Positions 47,224 through 58,102 of a DNA stretch of 64,000 nucleotides are shown here, one piece after another. Location of the stretch: contig OX465599.1 of the NCBI GenBank assembly GCA_950022295.1, forward strand, positions 284,663,501-284,727,500. Direction: 5' to 3'. The position numbers were made by a program, and so were the translations under genes. The DNA comes from Bromus sterilis. Lineage: Eukaryota; Streptophyta; Magnoliopsida; Poales; Poaceae. The notes beneath the pieces are model-generated. The model had not been told where the DNA came from and did not search any database. It saw only the letters and a program-made list of their open reading frames with translations. Each line of letters starts with the position of its first letter. The stretch's first letter is position 1.

Positions 47224-47648
47224 GCTCCCGATCTTGGAAGCGCGGCGGCGGCGGAACAGAGGAGAGATCGCGAAAAAGGGTTCTGTCCCCGAGGGTTTCT
47301 CGTCACGGGGAATAAATAGGCGAAGGGGGGAAGCCAGAGGTGGGCCAGGGGCCCCAGGTGGCCGCCTGGTCCACCCCTGCCCCCTCGGGTCCCACTTTGG
47401 CTCTTCTGGAAGGTTCCCGTACTCTGATTTTTCCTATATTTTTCCCCAAATTTTTCTGGCACTTTAAATAATGGGAAAACCTGAAATACAAAAATAGCAG
47501 AAAACAGGAACTGGCACTGGGGTGCACTGAGTTAATAGGTTAGTCCAAATATGATCAAAAGTGTATGGAAGTTCACCAATATCATAGAAATATCACACAA
47601 AAGGGGCATGGAGCAAGCAGAAATTATAGATACGTTTTGGACGTATCA
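47224..47648 (-). repeat. W 5' LTR, outer part
   Basis: It continues the W LTR after the V insertion. On the minus strand it starts TGATACGTCC at 47,648 and includes the GC-rich U3 block and TATTTAT box (about 47,310-47,400). It is flanked by GCATT on its right. Confidence 0.9.
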
Positions 47649-47653
47649 GCATT

Positions 47654-47862
47654 GTCCGGCGAGACTATGGTACAAAGGTTGATATTCCTTAAGACGCCGT
47701 GGTTGAGCAGGTTAAACTGTTGCTGGATGGGATTCAGGCAAACTTGTTGGAAGTAAGAAAGCAAAGAGAGACAACTGCGTTAAAATCATCAACACTTGGG
47801 ATGAATTCATAGCAGCTCTAAATGAGAAAAAGTTGATCTTGGCTCCATGGTGTGATGGAGAG
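47654..47862 (+). pseudogene. Captured host gene fragment: prolyl-tRNA synthetase C-terminal exon
   Basis: Reading from 47,654 gives VRRDYGTKVDIP, a stop (TAA at 47,690), then VEQVKLLLDGIQANLLEV, a one-base frame change near 47,770, then DNCVKIINTWDEFIAALNE and KLILAPWCDGE. A GT donor (GAGGTATTTG) at 47,863 ends it. VRRD-G-K, a long amphipathic helix and the APWC segment match the anticodon-binding and C-terminal region of eukaryotic-type class II prolyl-tRNA synthetases. The exon begins before W: the bases left of W (about 28,101-28,112) read into it. The stop and frameshift show it is dead. Intron signals show capture at DNA level. The family call rests on recalled motifs; a protein search would confirm it. 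Confidence 0.72.
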
Positions 47863-48084
47863 GTATTTGATGTCCTGCCCTACATTTATGTCGTTCAATG
47901 TTCATTGTTCAGGTAATTAAACCATAGATTCTACGCACCTTGTAATCAAAAGAGTCACATGTAGGAGGATAGAATTTACTGACATTCCAGTTTGCCGGTA
48001 CACTGGTGGATGTGGTTGTCAACCTTAGTGTGGCATGGTTTAAACTACGATTATTTGGTTTTACCTTAACTGAATGCAACAGAT
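47863..48084 (+). other. Captured intron-like sequence in CACTA
   Basis: T-rich sequence from the GTATTTG donor at 47,863 onwards. Possible acceptors are TTCCAG at about 47,991 and CAACAG at about 48,081. No coding match is recognised. Confidence 0.35.
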
Positions 48085-48296
48085 TTGCTGGATGACTTAA
48101 GTGAATCTATCCTTGACTCCCGCTTCTCCATCCAGGCCGGCGCCGCTGCACGCCTTTCTGCTCGCCGACTCCCCGCCCTCGTGCAGCAGCGACATCTTCA
48201 CTGCCGGCTACTTCTTCACGACCAGGTGGTCGCCGACTCGCCGCCCTCATGCAGTAGCGGCATCCTGACCGCCGGATTCTTCCTCCCGATCAGGTA
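48085..48296 (+). other. GC-rich exon-like block with 68-base tandem duplication
   Basis: The block is bounded by CAACAG on the left and CAGGTAATC on the right, so it looks like an internal exon. It contains two tandem units (about 48,161-48,228 and 48,229-48,296), each encoding ADSPPSCSS followed by TAGYFF or TAGFFL in one frame. The unit is 68 bases, so the second copy is out of frame with the first. I do not recognise the protein. It is probably another captured fragment. Confidence 0.35.
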
Positions 48297-49299
48297 ATCT
48301 TGGGTTCCGGCCCTTCGTGAATGAACAGATACAAGATGCACATCAGTTCTAGCTAGTGTGTGTGCGTCTCAGACTTTCGGTATTCAACACATGTGTCGTT
48401 TAAGAAAATCACTAGTTTTTTTTCAGTATTCAGATTGACAGACACACCACTTGCCAATCATGCCAACTAGCACTACACTAGTAATCTTATTATTTCTGTT
48501 GCTTGCGTAGCTGAGCACTAGCACTCGTAATCTTCCATGTTATTTCAATGTTATTGCTTCGTCATATTTAGTGGTAAAAGAAATTGTTGTTTTGATGGAT
48601 TCAATATGCGCTGTAGCTTCTCCGCAGAATAGACACACATTAGTGTTTATTAGTGTTTAAGGCTGCTTCTTGTAATTCTGTTAGAGTAACCAGTAACCAG
48701 TGGCATAGTAGCTTATGTTACTGAGTATATGATCTTGTGTGTGATCTTGTTACCAGGCGTGCTGATGATGAGGGCCACTATCGGCAGCAGCCGACGTCGA
48801 AGGCCGCTACCTGTGGGAGCCGGCATCGAGGGATGCTATTGGCAGCAGCCAGCCTTGCTACGAGCAGCAGTCGGCGTCTCTACGAGAAGTAGCTAGTGTT
48901 GCTGTAGTGCAACATCTAGTGTTGTTGCAAAAAAATTATAAATTCAATAACACATCCCACTTGTATTAATTGAACCGTATGCTAATAGATAATCATACAA
49001 ACGGTTGATTTGATTTGTGTAACTATTTGCAACTGAATAAGCATCCCATACAATTAATTCATACAATTAAATTAGTCGTGTATGCACAAAAGTTAGTAAA
49101 GCAAACAGTTTTTTATATCGTGTGGGAAAAGGCCTATCTATCTCAATCGAAGGCAAGGCGACGGTTCCGAATCCCGTAGGGGATAGGCCTAAAAACCCGT
49201 TCGGATAGCTATCTCTTGGACTAGTGAGGGGTGAGTAAATCTCTACGGTGGAACAAAGATCTCAGATAAACATTGTGCCAACGGGAACTTTAGACCGTT
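48297..49299. other. CACTA internal sequence, no gene seen
   Basis: AT-rich, no credible frame. A GCAGCAGCCG/GTCGGCGTC repeat occurs at 48,780-48,890. Confidence 0.5.
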
Positions 49300-49740
49300 G
49301 ATGAATATATATATTGATAGTGTTCACTCATTTTGACGGGATGTATTCACTATTGGTCATATATCTAGCCGATGGTCAGATTCTCCCTATGGTTACAACC
49401 AAGTTCGACGGTTCAAGAATACCATCGAGTATTTTGGAAACCGACGGTGCACAATCACCGTCGGTCATTTTATGGCCGACGTGTAACCGTCGGCTATACA
49501 TGTCGTTGGGTTAGTGCGAGCTGGCAGCTGCCAGTGACATGCCCGACAGTTCATCGTTGGCTAACTACCGTAGGCAATGGTATTGCCCGACTGTACCGTC
49601 GGATGTTAGTGTAATGGCCGACCAAACATAACCGACGGGGGATTGCCGACGGTGTAGTGTCGGCTATAGTATTAGCGAACGGTGAACATAAATATCCGAC
49701 GGTGATTTGACCCTCGGTTATAACGGTATTTCTAGTAGTG
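49300..49740. repeat. CACTA right subterminal repeats and terminus
   Basis: At least ten copies of CCGACGGT-type words in both orientations (ACCGACGGTGC, ACCGTCGGTCA, GCCGACGGTGTAG) lead to the terminus TTTCTAGTAGTG at 49,729-49,740, the inverted CACTACTAGAAA. Confidence 0.85.
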
Positions 49741-50854
49741 TCCTCGTCACCCGAAAACCCTAAAAGGGAGATATTTTACGGAGTTCCGCCGCCGCTCCGT
49801 AGCGGAAACCTATAGAGAAGAAAAGGTCTCTCCGGCGGGAAGATTCCGCCGAGGAGAACACTTCCCGGAAGGCGAGATCATCGCCATCGTCATCACCATC
49901 GTCACGGGCATCATCGATATCATCATCATCAACATCAGCACCATCTCCATCTCCATCCCATCTCATCTCACCATTGCAACTTGTGTTGTAACTCGCACTA
50001 TTCATCCCATCTACTTTACCGGTGTTGATTACTTCTATGTGGTGAATGCTATTACGTTTTAGTGGAATATTATTGTTATGAACAGATTGTTTATCACCTA
50101 TTTATACCCACTGATCTTTGATCTCTTTTATGTCTTGTGAGTAGTTACTTTAGTTCTTGAGGACATGGGAGAAGTCTTGTTGTTAGTAGTAATATGTGTT
50201 GTTTGATATTTAAGTTGTGGTGTTATTTTTAGTGGTGTTATGTGAGTCGAACACATAACACTTCGCCTTGTTAAGGACCTAGGGGAATACATTGTGTATA
50301 AAGGATACTTATGGTGTGTTGCCGGAGTGACAGAAACCCGAACCCCAGTTCGCACACTTTTGCAAAAGGGAATAATGAATCCTTGATCTTATTGTTGTGG
50401 TTAGGATTTTTCCTTAATTTCTACCTTGTATATGGGGATGCTTGCAAGGTGTTTAATCATAAGAGTACACTGGTCTTAGTCTAGAAGGTGTACTAGCATA
50501 GATCCACCCACTCAACACTTATCAACACAAAACATAGTACTAGACGGAATATGGAGAAACCACATGACTACCTCTCCCGTGTTTCCTCAAGAACGCTTTA
50601 CCTTTATAAGTTCAATTGCTAGACTTATCCTTGGCTCAAAAGGATTGGGCAACTTGCTACTCCTCAGCATTATTTACTTTGCTTGTTTTTACCTTCTTGT
50701 TGCTTATACCGAAAACCCCTAAAAAATTATCTTTCAGTGCTTGCAGTTATTCCTTGTCCAAAGTCACTTGTCAATACCTTCTGCTCCTCGTTGGGTTCGA
50801 CACTCTTACTTATCAAAAACACTACGATAGATCCCCTAAACTTGTGGGTCATCA
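49741..50854 (+). repeat. Y 3' LTR, right part
   Basis: It matches the X LTR after its TATA box (GCGGAAACCTA, then the CAT/ATC-rich stretch, then GTTATGTGAGTCGAACAC) and ends GGGTCATCA at 50,854. With the left part it gives about 1,480 bases, near the 1,580 of X. Confidence 0.88.
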
Positions 50855-52692
50855 ACATACATACCTTAGTTAGTGTTTTTTCCTTAGCCCTAGTGTGTTG
50901 TTACTTGCCACAGATGGTCGAGTTCAGTATACCTCGTTGTACACTTCCCCCTTCTTAAATGAAAAAGAAGAGCACCTGCTCTTGTTTGTTTCAACAGTAA
51001 TGTTGGCACATCATTGGTATTTTGAAGAAATATCAGTGGCATGGTACTTCGATGTGGCTCCACTAGTAACCTTCCCTTATAACGGTTTCTACATCGGTGA
51101 TGAGACATGAAGGTTTACATATATATTTAGGTGACTGAATTAAGCATGCATGTTTTTTCCAATAAAGAGGTTGAAGGACAAAATCACTGGTTTGACTCTT
51201 TTGCTAAAGTTTAGCATGATTTGACCCTCCATTCAAATTGTAGCTTGATCTAACCCTTTTTGCTGATGCCATCCATCATGGTGTTCGTCTTGCATGGGAG
51301 ACGCCATGGTTCATGGTATTTACCCCTTGGCCAAACGGAATGATATGTGACATTTTCTCTCCTGTTAGAATTGACAAGTTTCACGAGGGGAATTGCGAGG
51401 ACTTACCTTGGACCATGGACAAATGCTACGGTACCGAGTGCATGTACTTCACTAAAGTTAATTTTTCTTAAGTAAGTTGCACACATTTGCAGTTGTAGTT
51501 GAAGTTTATATCATTCTCTAGATGGCATCATTTTGTAGAACAAGGGCATTAATACATACAACCGCATCTATAGGGTTTTTTCTAAGGTGCACACGGGTTT
51601 CTAGGGTTTCAAATTCACTTGCAAGACGTATTGTATATATATTCCACTATACATCACTGGATTTGTAGCATGAAGTTTCTAAACATATTTTGTGATGTAT
51701 TATTACACACTCTTTGTTGTCGAATTGAACACCTGAAAATCCATGCCCGCCTTCCAAGCTGAATGGATCGATGGAGTGCTTTCTCATGCATGCAAGCTTT
51801 GCCTTGAAGGTACCAAGCTACTTCCTCCCTCCACAAAGATAATATGTTTTTGATATTTAAATACGGACAACGTACGAACTGAAATAAATGATGGAGGAAG
51901 TAGCTTGGTACCTTATAATTGTGAACGGAGGGAGTACTAACTAGCGAGAGTGTGGACAAATACAAACTTTGGAACAGAAATATAAGTATTGGAATTTGTA
52001 TTCGCCAGTCATGCAAAGAGATACTATTTCCAAATCGAGGAGATTGCAGGTCATCAAGACATTTATAGCCTTATGCATGCAAGCACACATCAGATAAGTT
52101 TTGCCAGTGTTCTACTTTTCTACATTTTTGCAATAATTTGGTTGTGGGCATCCTACTAGTGCATTTCAAAACATTTTCTCTTTGTACGTCTTTCTATTCT
52201 TCCTTTATCCAAGAAAAATATAGCTCTCCTAGTTCATACAAAGGCATGCACCGAAGTTACATTTGCACCACCGCTCTACAAAGTCACACAACAATAGCAC
52301 AATGCAAGGATTCAAAAGTATGCACATGTTCCAGACCCAACCAATAAGAATTAATTAACAATATATATGTTTTTGACGATTTACATATGTCCCAGTCCCA
52401 GGATCAATGGAATTGAAGCATGCCACCTCAGCATGCAAGAGCAAGATTGCCAAATAATTAGATACAAATTTACAACCCTTTTAATTGATTAAGAACACGT
52501 ACAATTACACAACATATCATCTTAGTTAGACCTTGAGCATCATCACATACACATGTGATGCATCTCTATGTCTGTAAATTTCTTCTATAATTTCCCATTA
52601 ATTCCATGCACTCAAGCTATACTTATTTAGCCACATGCACCCGGTTAAACAAAAAGCTCTAGTAGTTAACTTAATTCGATTGGTCGATTGAT
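50855..52692. other. Flank between retrotransposon stack and MYB-CC gene
   Basis: No gene seen. It is the 3' side of the minus-strand MYB-CC gene; the 3' untranslated region probably covers the part next to 52,692. A degenerate inverted repeat lies at 51,807-51,912. Confidence 0.6.
51807..51912. repeat. Inverted repeat, possible Stowaway-like MITE
   Basis: The left arm AAGGTACCAAGCTACTTCC and a matching right arm at 51,893-51,912 form a near-perfect inverted repeat around an AT-rich loop; CTCCCTCC and GGAGGGAG words are nearby. The TA boundary is unclear. Confidence 0.45.
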
Positions 52693-54065
52693 TTACCCGT
52701 AGATCACCGACGGGCTCCCCATCCTCTGGGCTCCCATGTGCGGCCGTCGGGGGGACGGCCTCTCGAGCTTGGACCCCATGCCGCCGTCGAAGCCTCTGCT
52801 CCCCGCGGAGTCGCCGGACATGGCCATCATCGGCTTCGCCTCGTACATGGAGTCCATGTCGTCCATCATCGGGGGTGCCATCTGGAGTAGCTTGTCGCCC
52901 TTGTCATCCTCGTCGCCGTCTTCGTCGTCGTCACCCCACATCATAGGGCTCTTGCCTCCGGCGTACCTCTTCTTCCCCAATGACCCAATACCGCCGCCGT
53001 CGCCGCACGCGAAGAAGCTCTCCATTGGCTGCTGGTGCTGCTGCTGCAGGTCTAAGTGGCCGCCTCCGTAGAGGTGCAGGTCCTGCAGGGAGGGGAATCC
53101 CATGGAAGCTGGCCCAATGTCCTTGATGGAGCACACGTCTAGGACGCCGCCGTGGCCGCCTAGGGATTTGTACTCGCCAGTGGGGCTCGCCGTGACGTCG
53201 CCGGTGGCAAGCGTCTGGTACGCTTTCTCCAGGATGGTCTGCATGTACTTTCCCTGGGCTTCAATCCTCATCTGGAGGTGCTTCTGCACCTGCATGTCAA
53301 TTGACATGTTCATGCATGGATGAGCTAACTAATCAGGGAGTAAAATTAAGACATACAATTAATGACAATGATGTTAGCAAATAGGCTTAATGACAGTGCT
53401 TATGCATGCATCCATGCATGTAACTAAAAGTGATGGAGCTCATGAGCATGAGTAGTAGCATGGGAAGGTGGCAAGGTGCTCAGAAAAGCTGAGTCGAGTA
53501 AACTTCCAATGCTTTCAAAAGGAGCAAATTAAACTTTGTGCGGAATTTACGATCTTTTTGCCATCCACACCCATGCGTACTTTGATTCTTGGTTGATTAA
53601 TCACCTCTAGTTGCTCATGGAGCCTTCTTTGAACCTCCATCTGCATTCTGATGGCCTCGTTCATGTGCACGTTACGGCTGAAATCAAGATTCACAAACGG
53701 TAAGGGGAAAGTACGTGAGTGAAAAGCTTAATAATTGGGATATGAGTGAGCGCAAAGTAGTTAACATATTAATGAATTGATTAACCTACTCGTTCATGTT
53801 TCTCCCCAGCATGCCTGAAGAAGAGGCTCTATGCATCTCCATTGCTGCCGCAGCTACAAAAATTTCAGCAACGCGAAGATATGAGACATAACTATACACA
53901 AGCAGATGTATTCATGTATGCAAAATTCTTAGTTCAGAATTGAATTGCATGAGTTAGCTTAGCTCTTACCATCCTTAACCGCATGATCGTTGAAGTCCTT
54001 GTGTGGCTGCTTTCCAAGCCTGAATTTCTGCTCGTGAAAACACCAAATAGATGATTAGCCAGCAT

Positions 54066-54113
<48 letters not shown>

Positions 54114-54560
54114 CAACAACAAGAATTAAACCTAACCCTAATTAGAGGGTGCAACTGCAACCAGACAGACAGACAGACGCACCTGAAGGTGGCTCTTGAG
54201 GTGGTAGAGAGTGAGCCCCTTGACCCCCATGACCCTCATGATCGTCTTGGGCGTCGCCTCTAGAACAGAAAACACAAAAATTCTCAGCGACGGAATTAAC
54301 ACAAAATTAAAGGAAAAAAGGATTGGCATGAAGGGTTATGGAGGCGTACTGTCGGGGCCTCCGAGCTGGGCGACGGCGTCGACGAAGCGCTCGTGGAGCT
54401 CGACGGTCCAGCGGAGGCGGGGCTTGGGGTCGGTGGTGAGGACGAGGCCGGAGTCGCCCTGGACGCACATGCCCCCCCTCTCGTTCACGTTGGAGCCCTG
54501 CTGCACCGCCACCACCGCGCCAGCGCTGCTGCTAGTGGCGCCCTTCTTGGATGAGAACAT
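52693..54560 (-). CDS. MYB-CC transcription factor, MYR1/MYR2-like (PHR/PHL superfamily)
   Basis: Six exons on the minus strand: 54,560-54,350, 54,259-54,183, 54,027-53,970, 53,853-53,790, 53,677-53,605 and 53,289-52,693. All introns are GT-AG and the phases agree, giving 359 residues. The single MYB (GARP-type) repeat is at residues 46-100 (KPRLRWTVELHERFVDAV, then TPKTIMRVMGVKGLTLYHLK and SHLQKFRL). The MYB-CC coiled coil is at about 148-190 with the signature LHEQLE and RIEAQGKYMQTILEKA. An acidic tract DDDEDGDEDD is at about 281-290. It should be a nuclear DNA-binding protein, binding as a dimer through the coiled coil; PHR relatives bind GNATATNC. Conserved N-terminal words (MCVQGDSGLVLTTDPKPRLR) point to MYR1/MYR2 rather than PHR1. 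The ATG at 54,560 has no upstream ATG in the 90 bases before it. All exons are intact, so it is probably functional. Confidence 0.92.
54065..54113. repeat. Compound TG/AG microsatellite in intron 2 of the MYB-CC gene
   Basis: (TG)13 followed by about eleven AG units on the plus strand; on the gene strand this is a CT run followed by CA repeats, within the intron between exons 2 and 3. A short (CAGA)n lies at 54,161-54,178 near the exon 2 donor. Confidence 0.95.
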
Positions 54561-55020
54561 TCTTCTCTTCTTGTACTATTCCCTCCCGCTCCCGCTGCTA
54601 CCACCTCCTCTCCTCGATCTCCCTAGATCTCCCGGATTGAGCCTCTAGGGGGGTTGGAATTGGAATTGGAATTGGATTGGAGATTCAAGCACAAGGAATA
54701 GGGTTCGATCGTTGCGCCTCGAGGCTCCCTCCCGCGCTACGAGGCGAGGCCGAGACCCCCTTCTTGTTGCCCTCGTGGTCGTGGTCGTGCTGCTGGTGTG
54801 GCTAGCTAGAGCTCTCTCTTTGGCTTGCTTGGTCGGGGTGTGTGTGTGTGTGGCTTTTGCTTTCTTTTTGCGCCCCTCTCTTTCTTCCCGGTCCTCTGTC
54901 TAAGCTGGGAGTCTTCAACTACAAAGCCCCCATGGGTGATATTCTATCCCCGGCACAGAAAAGCAACCAGCTCGAAGGCTCCCCCCTCCCTTTGGCAAAA
55001 GAGGAGAGGCGTGGGGTCTT
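54561..55020 (-). promoter_or_regulatory. MYB-CC 5' leader and proximal promoter
   Basis: Upstream of the ATG the gene strand is purine-rich then CT-rich, with four CCAATT-type repeats (54,654-54,681), which contain CCAAT words, and a CA-rich microsatellite at 54,838-54,853. I cannot place the transcription start or a clear TATA box. Confidence 0.45.
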
Positions 55021-57034
55021 TTGAAGTTTGCTAATTAGTGATATTCGCCCACGATGATTTTCATGGGTCCAATACCATCCAGCATCATCTACACTGTTCA
55101 TGGATACCTAAGCTAATAATATCAGAGTAAGATAGAAGAAAATCTGTATATATTGTTTCTAGCTGTTTAGATTTTCATACTTAGATAGTAGTAGGATTAG
55201 CTGGATTATCTAAATTGAGTAGGTTACAAAAAACCATCACAATTGTTGCTAGCTATTTATATGGCCTCTTCGAATGCAAATGTGCTAGGTGAGGTGCTAA
55301 GTGCATTAAATGCTTTAAGCCACTAGAGTTTCCAATGCATTGATGCTTAGCTTGTTGTTTCTAAGGTGGCTTCATTTAATTAACAACTAAAATCTTTCAT
55401 GCATAGACTATTTTCCTTTTTTTAATGTTTTACACAGGTAAAGGCTACATGAACCCAAAAACCATCATAGCGATAGTGCTACTCCTCAGTTGAGTTGTAG
55501 AGACAACAAATTTCTCATTGTCAATCATGTGCCGGAAAAAGTTAGACTCTGAATTGGTTTTCGGCATGCTAGTCGACATGGTGGTAACCGCCCAACCCGC
55601 CACTCCCTAAGATGATGTTGAGTTCCAAAATAGGATGGCAATGACCATCACCCTATCCCTCCAAGAATCATTCTAAGATGTGTACCTGCAAAACGAGGAT
55701 GAGCATGAGCTTCATCTTAGTTTGGAGAAATCGAACACGTTTGTTGAGAGTTAAGAAGCGGTGACGTGCTCGATGAGACATGCGAATAACACCATTCATG
55801 GCTAGACTGGGATGCACACGTCTCCGTATAGATGAGGCATCAGTCTCGTGTGTCCTCTAGACCATGTCGGCATGCAAGATGGTACGATTTGTGTGTGCGT
55901 GTGCGCGCGCATAGTAGTCTAACACATTATACTTTAAATATTGCACACATTTTATCATAGAAAATCATCTACCCAACTTTAAAGTAGATCACATATGTTC
56001 CGACTAACGACCATCTACGAGGTTTTGCCTCATCGTACATAGTGCGTTAATAAAAACATGTGTGATGACTTTCAGTATCACACACATTTTTTTATTAAAT
56101 TTCGTACCACACAAACATATGCGCTGTCTTGAATTATGACACACAAGCTGGTGCTAGAAAATTGTGTGTGGTCGTCACACATGGTTTACAAATTGACGAT
56201 GAATATGGACAATGTTTTCAGGCATCACACAATTTATTTATTTAACTTGTGTGCAATCAACACATACGATTCATGCAGATTTACTGTTTGTTTTATCATG
56301 GCTTATCGTATAAGCATCTAATTGCTAAACCGTGTGTCTGTATTGCACATGATTTGTTTTTTAAAATCATGCCCTGATGAATCTATGAGCGCATACAATT
56401 TATTTTCTGACACACAGTTTATTATTTTTAGCTTTTGATGCTTGTATTTCACAAGATTTTGTCTAATAATAACGATAGGTGCGTCATAATCAATGTAAAA
56501 ATAGCATGCTATATCTTCACTAATAGTGCACTATAGCATATGGAAAGAACCAACACAATTTTGCTCGCTATGACACTATTTACGAAATAATTCGCTATAC
56601 CGCACTAAAAAGGGATAACTTACAGCACGCTATTTCTTTGGCATACCGTTAGCCCAAAGATCAATATTTGACCTAGTTCAAATAGGCAAAACACACAATC
56701 TTTCACCAGACCCAGCGCATCCAATCCCCAACTATCCGCTTCTTTATTTTCCACCCAACCACACACTTCTATGCGTCACTTGCTGATGCTTCCTCCCATT
56801 CGGTCAGTTCTCCATCGATCTTTCCTCGTTCCTGGTGGCACGATGTCGCAGCCAGTTGTGCCGTCGGCCAGTAAGGCATTTGGCAAAGTTCTTTGTATTT
56901 TCAAATTTTTGATGTGTGTTCAATCAGGATGTTTGCTAAATGTTAGTGTGTTTGGTTTGGCTGTGATGCAAATTTGCAATTTACAAGATATCTATGGTAA
57001 CTTCTAGCATCTGATTGATCACTGCGTTGTTAAC
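55021..57034. other. Intergenic, no gene seen
   Basis: No supported frame. An alternating TGTGTGTGCGTGTGCGCGCG tract lies at 55,889-55,908. Between 55,920 and 56,420 words such as ACACACA and TGTGTGATG recur in both orientations, which suggests a decayed DNA transposon, but no termini can be fixed. Confidence 0.5.
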
Positions 57035-57420
57035 TACTCCCTCCATCCCGGTTTATTAGGCCCGAAAGCAACACAAGCATGTCCTTTCTTATAAGGTCTT
57101 CTATTGAGAAGTTGCATGCATGCATCCTTTTTATTGGTTGCATGAAGAGTTATTGTTGCTAGTCCCATTGCTAAGAAATAAATACATTGCATGCATATTT
57201 TTTTCATTGGTTGAATGTGAGAGCTAGCAAATAAAAGGGTGCATTGGGAATTGGATGAAGTGATTAATGTGAGCAAATTGCTACTCCCTCCGTTGCAGTG
57301 TATAGGGCTTGTTAGAACTCGCACAGGGACCAAGGTGCTAAATTATTGGCTACAAGTTCCCCCTATCAGCTCTCTTTGGTTAATGCGTGTGATTAATTTT
57401 TGTCCTGCATGCGTGCCTTA

Positions 57421-57703
57421 GGCTGGCCCTAATGGGGAGTAACTTAGCAGTAACATAGAGTCCAACTCAACATTTTTGCTTATGTGGCAATGAGTTAATG
57501 AGGAGAGAGATGGTTGTAGTAACTTAGCTAGTTACTAGCTCTTTGAGTAACATCACACATACCAAGACAATATGAGTCTATAATCTAATAAATAAAGTCT
57601 TATATGACACTACATATATGTTACTATCCATTGTAGAGGTAGTAACATAGACTCGAAATTCGTGTATGTTACTAGTCTAAGTTACTCCCCATTGTGACCG
57701 GTC
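57421..57703. mobile_element. Tourist-like MITE (PIF/Harbinger type)
   Basis: The terminal repeats GGCTGGCCCTAATGGGGAGT and GACCGGTCACAATGGGGAGT (inverted) share ATGGGGAGTAACTTAG; the duplication TTA is at 57,418-57,420 and 57,704-57,706, as expected for Tourist elements. Confidence 0.8.
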
Positions 57704-57744
57704 TTAGAGAGAGAAGAATGAAGCGTTCACATTGCATGCATCAT

Positions 57745-58102
57745 GGTCCTGTTTGGATCCATGAATTAGAGTTAGAGTTGGTTAGATTGTACCGGACTAA
57801 CCACAAAACATCCAAACAGGAGGGTTAGAGTTGGTTAGATGCATCTAACCCATCTAAAAAATCTAACCCACCCAAGAGGTACTTATTTGGGTTAGAGTTA
57901 GATGGGCCCAAGAAAGTTACTTTTCCCTCTACCTCCACCATACAAATCCTGAATAAAGTAGTCAAATAATTGAAAAAGGTACATTTATTGCCAATCTAAA
58001 CTCACCATCCAAACACCTCTTTGGTTAGATTTAGTTCAGGATTAATCTAGAGTTAGAATCTAACTCTAACCTCTAACCGAGTTAAAGTATCCAAACAGGG
58101 CC
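57745..58102. mobile_element. MITE with GG(T/C)CCTGTTTGGAT termini
   Basis: The left end GGTCCTGTTTGGAT pairs with an inverted GGCCCTGTTTGGAT at the right; CAT flanks at 57,742-57,744 and 58,103-58,105. GTTAGAGTTAGA-type words repeat inside. A three-base duplication suggests a PIF/Harbinger relative, but CAT is not the usual TTA. Confidence 0.7.

Larger units (their letters stand above)
28113..47648 (-). mobile_element. Element W: non-autonomous LTR retrotransposon (Z family), host of V
   Basis: W lies in minus orientation with GCATT at 28,108-28,112 and 47,649-47,653. Its 3' LTR is 28,113-29,790 and its 5' LTR is 34,124-35,355 plus 47,224-47,648, split by V. The interior matches Z in reverse: a gag-position ORF, repeats with polypurine-like words, and no polymerase. 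Compared with Z, its LTR has a different 3' end (GTACCATCA, about 45 bases longer). W splits the captured synthetase piece of the CACTA. Confidence 0.9.
24146..49740. mobile_element. CACTA (En/Spm) DNA transposon, interrupted by W
   Basis: The right end, read inward on the minus strand, is CACTACTAGAAATACCG; the left end is AACTACTAGAAATCCCC, so the first base of the left terminus has changed. Both ends carry dense subterminal repeats around CCGACGGT. Without W and its duplication the element is about 6 kb. It contains a decayed TNP2-type transposase region and a captured host gene piece. The flanking triplets differ (TAT left, TCC right), so no three-base duplication can be shown. The element rejoins the two halves of the Y LTR. 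Confidence 0.88.
2128..50854 (+). mobile_element. Element Y: Athila-like Gypsy retrotransposon, interrupted by U, X and a CACTA
   Basis: Y survives as blocks: RNase H-integrase (2,128-3,331), integrase tail and extra ORF (20,900-23,777), and a 3' LTR split in two (23,778-24,145 and 49,741-50,854). All blocks match X in order and orientation, which shows they are one element of the same family. X supplies the target duplication GCGTC that rejoins the first two blocks. The 3' LTR ends TCATCA at 50,854. The 5' LTR, gag and RT would lie left of U, outside the window. Confidence 0.85.

Noticed and set aside
52736..53071. Plus-strand frame of 111 residues
   Set aside because: Antisense to the last exon of the MYB-CC gene; its Pro/Ser content mirrors that exon.
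55889..55908. Alternating TG/CG tract as a regulatory element
   Set aside because: Only a short simple repeat with no adjacent gene; no evidence for function.
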